Assembly (NCBI GenBank): GCA_034436015.1
Contig: DAOTWG010000030.1
Span: 1 to 39,688, forward strand
Direction of reading: 5' to 3'
DNA: 39,688 nucleotides
Source: DAOTVX01 sp034436015
Lineage (GTDB): Bacteria; Chloroflexota; Anaerolineae; Anaerolineales; Villigracilaceae
In this document: positions 1 to 7,629 of the stretch, in pieces
How the letters are laid out: each line of letters starts with the position of its first letter
Position numbering within the stretch: the first letter of the stretch is position 1
Notes under the pieces: generated by a model
Told to the model about the DNA's origin: nothing
The model's database searches: none
Seen by the model: only the letters and a program-made list of their open reading frames with translations
Position numbers and translations under genes: made by a program

Positions 1-1012
1 TGAAGAAGTGGATGGTCTTGTTGATGACCCAATCCATCGAGACGCTGTCGTTGATGACGATGACGGAGGCCGAACCCAGGTCCGCGCCTAGCGCCTTGAC
101 CGAGGCGTAGTCCATCGGCGTGTCGAGGGCCTTGTCGTCGGCGACGATGACCGCCGAGGAGGCGCCCGCCGCCATAATCGCCTTGACCGGCCGGTCGTCC
201 AGCACGCCGCCGCCGTACTCGTAGATGAGTTGGCGGAAGGTCGCGCCGAAGGGCAGTTCGTAGTTGCCCGGCTTCTTGACGTGGCCGGAGAGCGAGAAAA
301 TCTTGACCCCCGCACTGTCGGGCGTGCCGAGCGACTTGTACCAGTCGGCGCCCTTCGCGACAATAAGCGGGACGTTGGCCAGCGTCTCGACGTTGTTGAC
401 CACGGTCGGTTTGCCATAGAGGCCGTAGACGGCCGGGAACGGCGGGCGGATGCGCGGCTGCCCGCGCTTGCCTTCAAGCGACTCGAGCAGGGCAGTCTCC
501 TCGCCGCAGATATATGCGCCCGCGCCCAGGTGGGTGTAGATGCGCAGGGAGTAATCTGTGCCGAAGAGTTTGTCGCCCAGCAGGCCGGCCTTTTCCATCT
601 CGGCAATTTTCTCGTCCAGGTGGGCGGCCACCGGCCAGAACTCGCCGCGCAGGTAAATGTAGGCCGCGTTGGCCTGCACCGCGTAGGCGGCGATGGCGAC
701 TCCCTCCAGGAATTGGAAGGGGTTGCCCTCCATGATCTCGCGGTCTTTGAACGTGCCCGGCTCGGATTCGTCGGCGTTGGCGACCACGTAGTGCGGCCAA
801 ATTGTGTCGGGGACGAAACTCCACTTGACGCCGGTCGGGAAGCCCGCCCCGCCGCGGCCGCGCAGGCCAGAAGCCTTGACCACCTCAATCACCTCCTGCG
901 GCGTCAGCGTGGTGACGGCCTTCTCGAAGGCCGCAAAGCCGCCGTTCTTGCAGTAAACGTCCAGTTTACCGATTTCGGGGATGTCGCGGTGACGCAAGAG
1001 AAGGTGAGCCAT
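1..1012 (-). CDS. nuoF: NADH-quinone oxidoreductase subunit F (partial, 3' end outside window)
   Basis: This subunit is the NADH-oxidising, FMN-carrying part of respiratory complex I. It passes electrons from NADH to FMN and then to an Fe-S chain on the cytoplasmic arm. I translated 337 codons from ATG at 1012. The glycine-rich NADH/FMN motif RGRGGAGFPTGVKW lies at residues 51-64, and the second nucleotide-site motif GAYICGEETALLE lies at about 165-177. The C-terminal 4Fe-4S cysteine motif expected in this family would be beyond the left edge, so it cannot be checked. The ATG overlaps the nuoE stop by one base (TGATG), which points to translational coupling. Identification is secure; completeness is unknown. 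Confidence 0.95.
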   Translation of the reverse strand, partial: MAHLLLRHRDIPEIGKLDVYCKNGGFAAFEKAVTTLTPQEVIEVVKASGLRGRGGAGFPTGVKWSFVPDTIWPHYVVANADESEPGTFKDREIMEGNPFQFLEGVAIAAYAVQANAAYIYLRGEFWPVAAHLDEKIAEMEKAGLLGDKLFGTDYSLRIYTHLGAGAYICGEETALLESLEGKRGQPRIRPPFPAVYGLYGKPTVVNNVETLANVPLIVAKGADWYKSLGTPDSAGVKIFSLSGHVKKPGNYELPFGATFRQLIYEYGGGVLDDRPVKAIMAAGASSAVIVADDKALDTPMDYASVKALGADLGSASVIVINDSVSMDWVINKTIHFF

Positions 1013-1509
1013 CACTTCACCTCCTTGCGGGCGGTCTCGAGGTACTCCAGAGTCTTCTCGACCGTCATGTTCTCGTGGTAAGAAATGCCGTCTGGTCGCT
1101 GGACCTGGAACACGGGGGCCTTGTCACAGGCCGCCAGGCACATGACCGCCTCGACCGTCACCAGACCGTCGGGCGTCGTCTCGCCGGGGCGGATGCCCAG
1201 CCGCTCGCACAGTTGCGCCAGGAACTCGTCCGCGCCGCGCAGGGCGCAGGCGATGTCAGTGCAAACCTGGATGCGCAGTTTGCCTTCCGGCTTGTCATGG
1301 TAGAGGCTGTAGAAGCCGACGATTTCGGCTACGTCGGTTTCGGTGACGCCGCACAGGTCGGCAATCTCGCGCAGGGCATGGCGGTCAATGAAACCTTTTT
1401 CGCGTTGCGCCAGATACAGGAGCGGCATAACCGCCGACTGTTTGTGTTCCGGCGGGTATTTCGCAAAGATTTCTTCAACTTCGCGGGGATAGTGTTCTCG
1501 TAAAGTCAT
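1012..1509 (-). CDS. nuoE: NADH-quinone oxidoreductase subunit E (24 kDa, 2Fe-2S)
   Basis: This is the thioredoxin-fold 2Fe-2S subunit that pairs with NuoF in the NADH-dehydrogenase module of complex I. The protein has 165 residues, a normal family length. The four cluster ligands are visible as C83 and C88 (motif CTDIAC) and C124 and C128 (motif CLAAC). The N-terminal helical region contains the family-typical LYLAQREKGF stretch. The ATG start follows an AGGAGA ribosome-binding site about 7 nt upstream. It lies 48 nt after nuoD and overlaps the nuoF start by one base. Gene order D-E-F is the usual one for bacterial nuo operons. Confidence 0.96.
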   Translation of the reverse strand: MTLREHYPREVEEIFAKYPPEHKQSAVMPLLYLAQREKGFIDRHALREIADLCGVTETDVAEIVGFYSLYHDKPEGKLRIQVCTDIACALRGADEFLAQLCERLGIRPGETTPDGLVTVEAVMCLAACDKAPVFQVQRPDGISYHENMTVEKTLEYLETARKEVK

Positions 1510-1557
1510 TCGTCCAATCTCCTGGACATTGGCTGTGAGTTGGATTGAGAATCCGGG

Positions 1558-2790
1558 CTACCGATCCACATCACCCAAAACAATGTCCACCGACCCGATA
1601 ATCGCCACCAGGTCGGCGATCAGGCAACCTTTCGCCATCAACGGCATAGCCTGGAGATTATCGAAGGAGGGCGTGCGCCAGTGAATACGGTAAGGCTTCG
1701 CGCTGCCATCAGACTCCAGGTAAACGCCCAGTTCGCCACGCGGCGACTCGACGGCGCTATACACATAGCCCTTTGGCGCATGGAAGCCCTCCGTCCATAA
1801 CTTGAAATGATGGATGAGCGCCTCCATGCTGACGCCGATTTCCGAACGCGGCGGCGGAATATACTTTCGATTGTTCGAGCGAACCGGGCCAAACGGCAAT
1901 TTGTCCAGCGCCTGAGCGATGATTTTGAGCGATTGACGCATCTCCTCCACGCGCACGAGATAGCGCGCGTACACATCGCCCTCGGCGCGGGTTGGCGCCT
2001 CGAAATCGTACTGCTCATACCCCGAATAGGGTTGCGCCTTGCGCAAATCCCAGGCGACTCCGCTCGCACGCAACAGTGGACCGGTCACTCCTAGGTTCAG
2101 ACACTGTTCCGCCGTCAACTTGCCGATATTCAACGTCCGGTCGAGGAAGAGCGGATTGCGGGTCAGGAGAGCCTCGTACTGGTCAATCCGACGCGGCATT
2201 TGCCGGAGAAACGCTCGCACCGCCGTCTCAAACTCGACCGGCACATCGCGCCACAACCCGCCGGGGCGAATGTAGGTGGTCATCATGCGCTGGCCAGAGA
2301 CCAATTCAAAAATATCCAGAATTTGCTCGCGCTCGCGAAAACAGTAGAGGAAAACAGACATCGCGGCCAAGTCGAGCGCGGAAGTTCCTAGCCAGACCAG
2401 ATGGGAGGCAATACGTTGCAATTCGGCCAGGATGACGCGAATCGCTTGGGCGCGCGGCGGCACGTCGAGGTCGAGCAATTTCTCCACGGCCAAACAGTAG
2501 GCCAAATTATTGCCAACCGTGTTAAGGTAATCGAGACGGTCGCTCATTACTTCGGCCTGCATATACGTTTTGGCTTCCATGTTCTTTTCGATGCCGGTAT
2601 GCAGGAAGCCAATATCAGGAATACAATTGACCACTGTCTCGCCGTCCAGTTCCAGCAACAAGCGCAACACGCCGTGGGTAGAGGGGTGCTGCGGCCCCAT
2701 ATTCAGCAACATCGTCTCGCCCTGCACGGCGCGCTCGGAGACAAGATGTTTTAGATCCTCCAGGGCAACTTCCTGAAATTCTGCTGTCAT
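1558..2790 (-). CDS. nuoD: NADH-quinone oxidoreductase subunit D (49 kDa)
   Basis: NuoD forms, with NuoC and NuoB, the part of complex I that contacts the quinone site next to cluster N2. The protein has 410 residues from ATG. The family signature GPQHPSTHGVLRLLLELDGE is near the N-terminus, and the C-terminus ends in IIGSVDIVLGDVDR, as in normal NuoD proteins. A GTG codon immediately before the ATG (2793) is another possible start. I prefer ATG at 2790 because it forms a TGATG overlap with the upstream ferritin-like gene and has a GAGG element upstream. NuoD is separate from NuoC here, not fused to it. Confidence 0.96.
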   Translation of the reverse strand: MTAEFQEVALEDLKHLVSERAVQGETMLLNMGPQHPSTHGVLRLLLELDGETVVNCIPDIGFLHTGIEKNMEAKTYMQAEVMSDRLDYLNTVGNNLAYCLAVEKLLDLDVPPRAQAIRVILAELQRIASHLVWLGTSALDLAAMSVFLYCFREREQILDIFELVSGQRMMTTYIRPGGLWRDVPVEFETAVRAFLRQMPRRIDQYEALLTRNPLFLDRTLNIGKLTAEQCLNLGVTGPLLRASGVAWDLRKAQPYSGYEQYDFEAPTRAEGDVYARYLVRVEEMRQSLKIIAQALDKLPFGPVRSNNRKYIPPPRSEIGVSMEALIHHFKLWTEGFHAPKGYVYSAVESPRGELGVYLESDGSAKPYRIHWRTPSFDNLQAMPLMAKGCLIADLVAIIGSVDIVLGDVDR

Positions 2791-3308
2791 CACCAGACTG
2801 CCTCGAGTCCAAGGATTGTGTGTTCCAGCGAGCGCATGCTCTCCTCCATCTTTGCGATATGCTCGCGCAATGACGCGTGAATCATCGCCTGAGCCCTTTC
2901 AGGCGCGAAGCGTCGCACCAGAAGTTCGAGTACGGCGTTGATTTCAGAATTCTCGATTTCAGAGGCGATTACAAGCGCCTCGCCAACCGTTGCTGGCCGC
3001 AACGAATGCCGACTCAGCGCGGCTTGCGCGCGCTGCACGGCGTCTACCATTTCCTTATTCGCTGACCGACGCCGCTGTTCCACAGGCAAACGCGCACGAA
3101 TATCCTCCAACAAGCAAGCGTGTTGCGCCTCCTCCTCGGCGTATTCCTGCCAAAGCAAAGTAATAGGAGGATAGGAGGCGAACGCGCTTTGCCAACGAGC
3201 GTACAGCAACTCAGCCTCCCGCTCCAACCGAATGGCCTGCTGAATAACTTCCTCGACCGTCACGATGTTCGTTTCCGCGCATAGTCGCTTCTCGGAGATG
3301 TCCCTCAC
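2790..3308 (-). CDS. Ferritin-like (diiron) protein encoded inside the nuo operon
   Basis: This 172-residue, strongly helical protein is not a complex I subunit. It carries ferritin/rubrerythrin-like features: a first helix with LEREAELLY (E29, E31), an ExxH motif in EEEAQH (E60, H63), a third helix with SEIENSE (E117, E119) and a fourth with REHIAKMEE. The first pair of ligands is convincing; the second ExxH is not canonical, so metal binding is inferred. The GTG start (3308) overlaps the nuoC stop as GTGA, and its stop overlaps the nuoD start as TGATG, so it is tightly coupled on both sides. A role in iron handling or peroxide removal near complex I assembly is a guess. Confidence 0.75.
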   Translation of the reverse strand: MRDISEKRLCAETNIVTVEEVIQQAIRLEREAELLYARWQSAFASYPPITLLWQEYAEEEAQHACLLEDIRARLPVEQRRRSANKEMVDAVQRAQAALSRHSLRPATVGEALVIASEIENSEINAVLELLVRRFAPERAQAMIHASLREHIAKMEESMRSLEHTILGLEAVW

Positions 3309-3814
3309 TCTTGGGCGTATGGCTTGCGTCGGTCAACCTCGTCAAAGTTGAGGCTGAACTGCGGTTCTTCGTATCCCAAGGGATAATCCTTACGCAAGGG
3401 GTGCCCTTCCCAATCCGCCGGCATGAGAATGCGTCGCAAGTCGGGGTGGCCGGTAAAGCGAATGCCAAACATATCCCAAAGTTCACGTTCGCGCCAGTTA
3501 GCGTTTCTATAGAGATGCGAGATGGTCGGCAGGGTGGGGTTGACTCCCGAAAGCGGCACGCGCAGCCCAAGACGCATGTTGCGCGAAACAGAAGTAAATT
3601 GATAGATCACATGGAAACGCGGGGCTTCCTGCGGCCAGTAATCCACCGCGGTCATTGCCGAGAGCATTTCAAACCCCTGCGCCTTGATCTGTTCGCAGAC
3701 GGCAACAAGCTGTTCCATCGGCACAATCAACGTGACCTCGCCGCGAAACTCCTGGACGGAGACCTCCAAAAGGCGACCGAGGCGTTCCACAACGGACTGC
3801 AAAGGACCATCCAT
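3305..3814 (-). CDS. nuoC: NADH-quinone oxidoreductase subunit C (30 kDa)
   Basis: NuoC is a peripheral-arm subunit that packs against NuoD. The protein has 169 residues and carries the 30-kDa family signature near its C-terminus: RERELWDMFGIRFTGHPDLR, followed by RILMPADWEGHPLRKDYPL. The ATG lies 3 nt after the nuoB stop, and the 3' end overlaps the following ferritin-like gene by 4 nt. The length and separate coding are those of bacteria in which C and D are unfused. Confidence 0.96.
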   Translation of the reverse strand: MDGPLQSVVERLGRLLEVSVQEFRGEVTLIVPMEQLVAVCEQIKAQGFEMLSAMTAVDYWPQEAPRFHVIYQFTSVSRNMRLGLRVPLSGVNPTLPTISHLYRNANWRERELWDMFGIRFTGHPDLRRILMPADWEGHPLRKDYPLGYEEPQFSLNFDEVDRRKPYAQE

Positions 3815-3817
3815 GGC

Positions 3818-4306
3818 TCACCCTTTCTTTCCCGCCGCCAGTTTCTCACCGCGCACCTTCTCGTGCAGGGTCAGGATACCGTGAATCAAGGCTTCCGGGC
3901 GCGGTGGACAGCCGGCTACATACACATCCACCGGCACCACCTCGTCCACACCCTGCACAATGGCATAGTTGTTGAAGATGCCGCCGCAGGAGGCGCAATC
4001 GCCCATGGCGATCACCCATTTTGGCTCGGTCATCTGGTCGTACAAACGGCGCAATACCGGCGCCATCTTGCGCGTTACCCGCCCGGCCACAATCATCAAA
4101 TCGGATTGGCGCGGACTGGGACGCATCAACTCCATACCAAAGCGACTCATGTCGTTATGCGAGGCCTGAGCCGCCATCATCTCAATCGCACAACAGGCAA
4201 GACCAAACAACATCGGCCACATGGCATAGGTGCGGCTCCAGTTGACCGCCTGCTCCAGCGTGGTGGTCACCACACCCAGGCTGCCGAGCTTCTGTTCTAC
4301 TCCCAT
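3818..4306 (-). CDS. nuoB: NADH-quinone oxidoreductase subunit B (20 kDa, cluster N2)
   Basis: NuoB holds 4Fe-4S cluster N2, which reduces quinone. From ATG 4306 it has 162 residues. The ligands are visible as the tandem cysteines C38-C39 in GLACCAIE, C104 in GDCASCGG and C133 in GCPPRPEA. An upstream in-frame TTG at 4327 would add seven residues. I chose ATG 4306 because an AAAGGAG site lies about 8 nt upstream. With this start the gene overlaps the end of nuoA by 10 nt. Confidence 0.95.
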   Translation of the reverse strand: MGVEQKLGSLGVVTTTLEQAVNWSRTYAMWPMLFGLACCAIEMMAAQASHNDMSRFGMELMRPSPRQSDLMIVAGRVTRKMAPVLRRLYDQMTEPKWVIAMGDCASCGGIFNNYAIVQGVDEVVPVDVYVAGCPPRPEALIHGILTLHEKVRGEKLAAGKKG

Positions 4307-4653
4307 TCCAGGGCTCCTTTCCTCCAAGCGTAGAAATAACCTACGAGCAGAATCGCAATAAAAATCAACATCTCCACCAGGCCGAATAAACCAAGTTGAC
4401 GAAAGACGATGGCCCAGGGTAAGAAGAAAACGATTTCAATATCAAATAGGATGAACAGCATAGCCACCAGATAGAAACGCACCGGCATCCGCCGCGTCCC
4501 CGGGCCAATCGGGGTCATCCCCGATTCGTAGGGCATGGTTTTCATTTCGTCGACTTTCTTCGGTCCGAACAACGCCCCCAATCCAATTGCAATCAAGCCA
4601 ACCAAGGCGGTCAGCACGATGAACATAGCAATAGCAGCGTATTCGAGGAGCAT
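4297..4653 (-). CDS. nuoA: NADH-quinone oxidoreductase subunit A
   Basis: NuoA is a small membrane subunit at the junction of the peripheral and membrane arms of complex I. The 118-residue protein has three hydrophobic segments, at about residues 5-30, 60-82 and 88-108. The family motif YESGMTPIG is in the first loop and FDIEIVFFLPWA in the second helix. It is the first gene of the operon: a GAGGGA ribosome-binding site precedes the ATG, and a plausible promoter lies just upstream (4694-4702). Confidence 0.95.
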   Translation of the reverse strand: MLLEYAAIAMFIVLTALVGLIAIGLGALFGPKKVDEMKTMPYESGMTPIGPGTRRMPVRFYLVAMLFILFDIEIVFFLPWAIVFRQLGLFGLVEMLIFIAILLVGYFYAWRKGALEWE

Positions 4654-4693
4654 AGGTTCCCTCGCCGATTTGTGGTCAACTCACTGGAGCGCA

Positions 4694-4702
4694 AGTATAT
4701 CA
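4694..4702 (-). promoter_or_regulatory. Extended -10 promoter for the nuo operon
   Basis: On the minus strand the sequence reads TGATATACT, an extended -10 element (TGn followed by TATACT), about 41 nt before the nuoA start codon. No good -35 hexamer is seen at the usual spacing, which is common for extended -10 promoters. It is the only convincing promoter-like element in the gap between nuoA and the divergent gene at 4780. Confidence 0.45.
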
Positions 4703-4764
4703 CAAAAGCGGTAGGAACGTGCCTCTTTTCACAAACGATTGGGAGATGCGCCCGTGGCCGCTGC

Positions 4765-4773
4765 TGGTATAAT
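4765..4773 (+). promoter_or_regulatory. Consensus extended -10 placing the transcript start on the GTG codon
   Basis: TGGTATAAT is a perfect extended -10 box. Its last base is 7 nt before the GTG start codon at 4780, so the predicted first transcribed base falls on or next to the start codon. No ribosome-binding site can fit between them. This is the classic arrangement for a leaderless mRNA. Confidence 0.55.
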
Positions 4774-4779
4774 TGATTC

Positions 4780-5250
4780 GTGATCGCACTTGACATCCCC
4801 GCGCGCGGGCACCTCGCTTTGCATCACCTTGCGCTGGACGTCAACGGGACGCTGGCGCTGGATGGCCAACTGCTGGATGGCGTGGCGGAACGGCTGGCGA
4901 TCCTGCGCCAAAGGTTGGAGGTCCACCTGCTCACCGCCGATACGCACGGTCGGCAAGAGGAGCTTGACCGCGCTCTGAATCTACAGGCCGTACGCGTCCA
5001 AAGTGGGAACGAATCCGAGCAAAAGGCGGCGTACGTGCGCGCGCTGGGCGCGGCGAAGGTAGTTGTCATTGGCCAGGGCGCCAACGACGTGGGGATGCTT
5101 AAGGAAGCGGCGCTGGGCATCTGTGTACTTTCGCGCGAAGGAACCGCCACGGAAGCACTGCTGGCCGCGGATTTGCTCGTCCCATCCATTCTGGACGCGC
5201 TCGACCTACTCGAACATCCTGCGCGCCTTCGGGCAAGCCTGCGAAAGTGA
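4780..5250 (+). CDS. HAD-like phosphatase, soluble P-type ATPase family (COG4087-like)
   Basis: This 156-residue protein has the four motifs of haloacid-dehalogenase-fold proteins in order. Motif I is LDVNGTLALDG near residue 20, motif II is LLTADT near 50, a motif III lysine is in EQKAAY near 83, and motif IV is GQGANDVGML near 100. Motif I is DVNGT rather than DxDGT, so the second catalytic aspartate is replaced. This pattern is known in the 'soluble P-type ATPase' group, whose substrate is unknown. It probably starts at GTG 4780, directly at the predicted transcription start. The next gene begins 6 nt after the stop, so the two are likely co-transcribed. Confidence 0.75.
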   Translation: MIALDIPARGHLALHHLALDVNGTLALDGQLLDGVAERLAILRQRLEVHLLTADTHGRQEELDRALNLQAVRVQSGNESEQKAAYVRALGAAKVVVIGQGANDVGMLKEAALGICVLSREGTATEALLAADLLVPSILDALDLLEHPARLRASLRK

Positions 5251-5256
5251 GCAGCG

Positions 5257-6537
5257 ATGGACTCGTCATTCTCTGAAGACACTCTGCCGGAAGGCCTCCA
5301 ATCTCTACCGAACGAAGAACATCCCGTCCGCAACGTTCCCTTGCAGGACAAAGGCGAAGCACTCTTCCAGGGGGACACGAGAGACACCTCCGCGGAGACG
5401 AAACGCCCTACCACAGCCCGACGAAGGCGGGCGCGCCGCGCGATGCTCTTCCCCGGCGAGGACGAACGTACCCTCCTGCTCAACCGGCTGGCCAGAAGGG
5501 CGTTCCCATCGCTTGATTTCTTCCTTTTCTCATTCCTCTGCGGCGCTATCCTGGGAGCCGGCTACCTCCTCGATTCGCCGAGTCTGCTCCTGCTGGGCAT
5601 CCTGTTGATCCCGTTGCCCATGCCGTGGGTGGGAATCGCCTTGGCCAGCGCGACAGGGGCCTGGCGCTTTTTCTTTCAGGCTCTGGCCGGCCTGCTGGTC
5701 AGCACCTTCTTGGTATTCCTGCCCGGCATCCTAGCCGGCGTGGCCGCGCGTCTCTGGATGCCGTTGCCGCTCGTGCAGGCGCACCTGCACACTCGCCTGT
5801 GGTGGCCCGATTTGCTCGTATTGGCTCTGGGAGCCATTCTCCTAGTTCTCTCCTTTGTTCGCTCCGAAGAAAAACCTTTCCTGCCGGGCATCATGCTGGC
5901 CTATGAACTCTACCTGCCGCTTGGCGCCGGCGCGTTCGGACTCGGAGTCGGCATGGATGCACTCTGGCCAGCCGGAGCGCTCGTGGCGCTCGCTCATCTG
6001 GCGCTGGCGATTCTGCTCGGCCTTGCGACATTTCTCCTCGTCAAATTCCGCCCTGTACGCGCTGCCGGGCATCTGCTGAGCGCGAGCATGATGTTGGCCG
6101 CGCTGGCGACGGCGCTGGTCACCATGAGCGACAGAGCCGCTTCCCTTCTCCCGACCATGCCCCGACCGACAGCCACGCCGGCACACCCTCCAACCGCCCT
6201 GCCGACGCTCATGCCCACGCCAACGTCGCCGGTTGCCCCGACGCCCACACCAACTATCCCGCCATCGCCAACCCCTTCTCCTACGCCCACGTTTACCCCA
6301 ACTCCTTTCTATGCGCGCGTCCATGTCGTGAACGGGAACGGAGCCCTCTTGCGCTCTGAACCGGGTACGGGAGGCGTCGTCATCACCTCCCTGCTCAACG
6401 GCTACTTGGTAGAAATCCTGCCTGAACGCGCGACCGTAAGGAATGTCATCTGGGTACGTGTCTATGTGCCCGATCTGGATGTCAGCGGCTGGATGCAATT
6501 AAGCGCTCTCGCCACCGCAACCCCGGCGCCTCCCTAA
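5257..6537 (+). CDS. Multi-pass membrane protein with PT-rich linker and C-terminal SH3b domain
   Basis: The 426-residue protein has a charged N-terminal tail (1-80) and about seven hydrophobic segments between residues 85 and 291. A low-complexity Pro/Thr/Ser linker (about 299-350) follows, then a bacterial SH3-like domain (353-417) with the pattern GALLRSEPGTGGVVITSLLN and a closing GWMQLSAL. The linker and SH3 domain are probably on the outer face, where such domains often bind cell-wall or surface polymers. The membrane part was not recognised. It lies 6 nt after the HAD-like gene, and a perfect palindrome follows the stop codon. Confidence 0.7.
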   Translation: MDSSFSEDTLPEGLQSLPNEEHPVRNVPLQDKGEALFQGDTRDTSAETKRPTTARRRRARRAMLFPGEDERTLLLNRLARRAFPSLDFFLFSFLCGAILGAGYLLDSPSLLLLGILLIPLPMPWVGIALASATGAWRFFFQALAGLLVSTFLVFLPGILAGVAARLWMPLPLVQAHLHTRLWWPDLLVLALGAILLVLSFVRSEEKPFLPGIMLAYELYLPLGAGAFGLGVGMDALWPAGALVALAHLALAILLGLATFLLVKFRPVRAAGHLLSASMMLAALATALVTMSDRAASLLPTMPRPTATPAHPPTALPTLMPTPTSPVAPTPTPTIPPSPTPSPTPTFTPTPFYARVHVVNGNGALLRSEPGTGGVVITSLLNGYLVEILPERATVRNVIWVRVYVPDLDVSGWMQLSALATATPAPP

Positions 6538-6551
6538 ACATGGCCGTTAAA

Positions 6552-6585
6552 GGTCCTTCCCGCGTCTCGAGACGCGGGAAGGACC
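6552..6585. terminator. Perfect 34-bp palindrome, possible bidirectional terminator or protein site
   Basis: Two 17-base arms (6552-6568 and 6569-6585) are exact reverse complements with no unpaired centre, built around CGTCTCGAGACG. It lies 15 nt after the stop of the SH3 membrane protein. As RNA it would form a very stable stem with a TCGA tetraloop. There is no clear U-tract on the plus side and only TTTAA on the minus side. A rho-independent terminator is therefore possible but not textbook; a binding site or a mobile palindromic repeat is also possible. Confidence 0.5.
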
Positions 6586-6608
6586 AGACCAACTCGGAGG
6601 GAGGAGAG

Positions 6609-6695
6609 ATGTCACCTGCGGACAGGGAAAGGAGGAGGAACCTTATCCGCTGGCAAGCTTGGATTCTAGGAAAAAGGCGCGAAAACCACAAGTGA
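6609..6695 (+). CDS. Possible 28-residue leader or small protein upstream of fabI
   Basis: A short ORF begins with ATG at 6609, directly after a strong purine-rich ribosome-binding site (GGAGGGAGGAGAG). It encodes a basic peptide starting MSPADRERRRNLIRWQAWIL and ends with TGA at 6693-6695. It lies between the 34-bp palindrome and fabI, and ends 85 nt before the fabI ATG. The strong initiation signal is the main evidence; there is no recognised family. It could be a leader peptide, a small protein or chance. Confidence 0.3.
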   Translation: MSPADRERRRNLIRWQAWILGKRRENHK

Positions 6696-6780
6696 CAAGT
6701 ATCACAAACCAAAAATGACGAGTCGCGCATTTCCTCCCCGTCCGACGTGATGCTCCAAGACGCCCGAAAGGAGAACCAAC

Positions 6781-7599
6781 ATGAACCTGCTTCAGAACAA
6801 GACAGCCCTGGTGTTCGGCCTGGCCAATGAACGTTCCATTGCCTGGGGAATTATCCAGGCTATGCATCGCGCCGGCGCGCGCTTGGGAATCAGCTACGCC
6901 GGTCCAACGCTAGAGAAATACGTTCGTCCATTGGCAGAACGCCTACCCTGTGACTTTTTAGAAGCCTGCGATTTAACCAGCGACGACGAGATCGCTACCC
7001 TGGTTGCTAAAGTCTCGCGCCGTTTCGGACAAATTGACATTCTCGTACATTCCGTCGCGTTTGCCAATCGCGCAGACTTGAGCGGTCCCTACTATCGCAC
7101 CAGCCGCGAGGGGTTTCATCTGGCGCTGGATGTCAGCGTATACTCCTTTGTTGCCTTGGCCGGCGCGTTTCAACCGTTGCTGCGTCCGGGCGGAGCATTG
7201 CTTTGCCTCACCTCCTACGGCGGGGAAAAGGTTTTCCCATCCTACAATGTGATGGGCGTGGCGAAAGCCGCGTTGGAGGCAAGCACACGCTACTTGGCGC
7301 ACGATTTCGGGCCGCAGGGTGTGCGCGTGAACGCCATTTCGGCCGGCCCGATTCGCACCCTGGCCGCGGCGGGCGTCAGCGGCTTTCGCGATCTATATCA
7401 GCACTTCGCCACCGTGGCGCCGCTGAAGGCCAACGTGACGATTGAAGACATCGGCAACGCTGCCGTCTTCCTCTGCTCCGACATGGCCGCCCACATCACC
7501 GGCGAGGTGCTCTATGTGGATTGCGGCTACCATATCCTGGGCGCGCCGGCTTTGCTCGAAGGTGAGCGCATAGACCACTCGAAGAACTCCATATCCTAA
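6781..7599 (+). CDS. fabI: Enoyl-[acyl-carrier-protein] reductase (NADH), FabI
   Basis: FabI reduces the enoyl-ACP double bond in the last step of each type II fatty-acid elongation cycle. The 272-residue protein is a short-chain dehydrogenase fold with the modified N-terminal motif FGLANERSIAWGI that is characteristic of FabI. The catalytic set is Y146, Y155 and K162 (YNVMGVAK, Y-x6-K), and AISAGPIRT follows at 185-193. The ATG is preceded by AAGGAG about 8 nt upstream. It is followed 30 nt later by the bactofilin gene on the same strand. Confidence 0.93.
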   Translation: MNLLQNKTALVFGLANERSIAWGIIQAMHRAGARLGISYAGPTLEKYVRPLAERLPCDFLEACDLTSDDEIATLVAKVSRRFGQIDILVHSVAFANRADLSGPYYRTSREGFHLALDVSVYSFVALAGAFQPLLRPGGALLCLTSYGGEKVFPSYNVMGVAKAALEASTRYLAHDFGPQGVRVNAISAGPIRTLAAAGVSGFRDLYQHFATVAPLKANVTIEDIGNAAVFLCSDMAAHITGEVLYVDCGYHILGAPALLEGERIDHSKNSIS

Positions 7600-7629
7600 A
7601 CGATTCTCCTCCACTCTGAAGGAATCGCC

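Noticed and set aside
230..1081. Long plus-strand ORF (283 codons) opposite nuoF/nuoE
   Set aside because: It is the antisense shadow of nuoF and nuoE, which show clear motifs on the minus strand; GC-rich DNA often keeps antisense frames open.
3311..4333. Plus-strand ORF (340 codons) opposite nuoC/nuoB
   Set aside because: It lies antisense to genes with intact Fe-S and 30-kDa signatures, has no ribosome-binding site and shows no family pattern.
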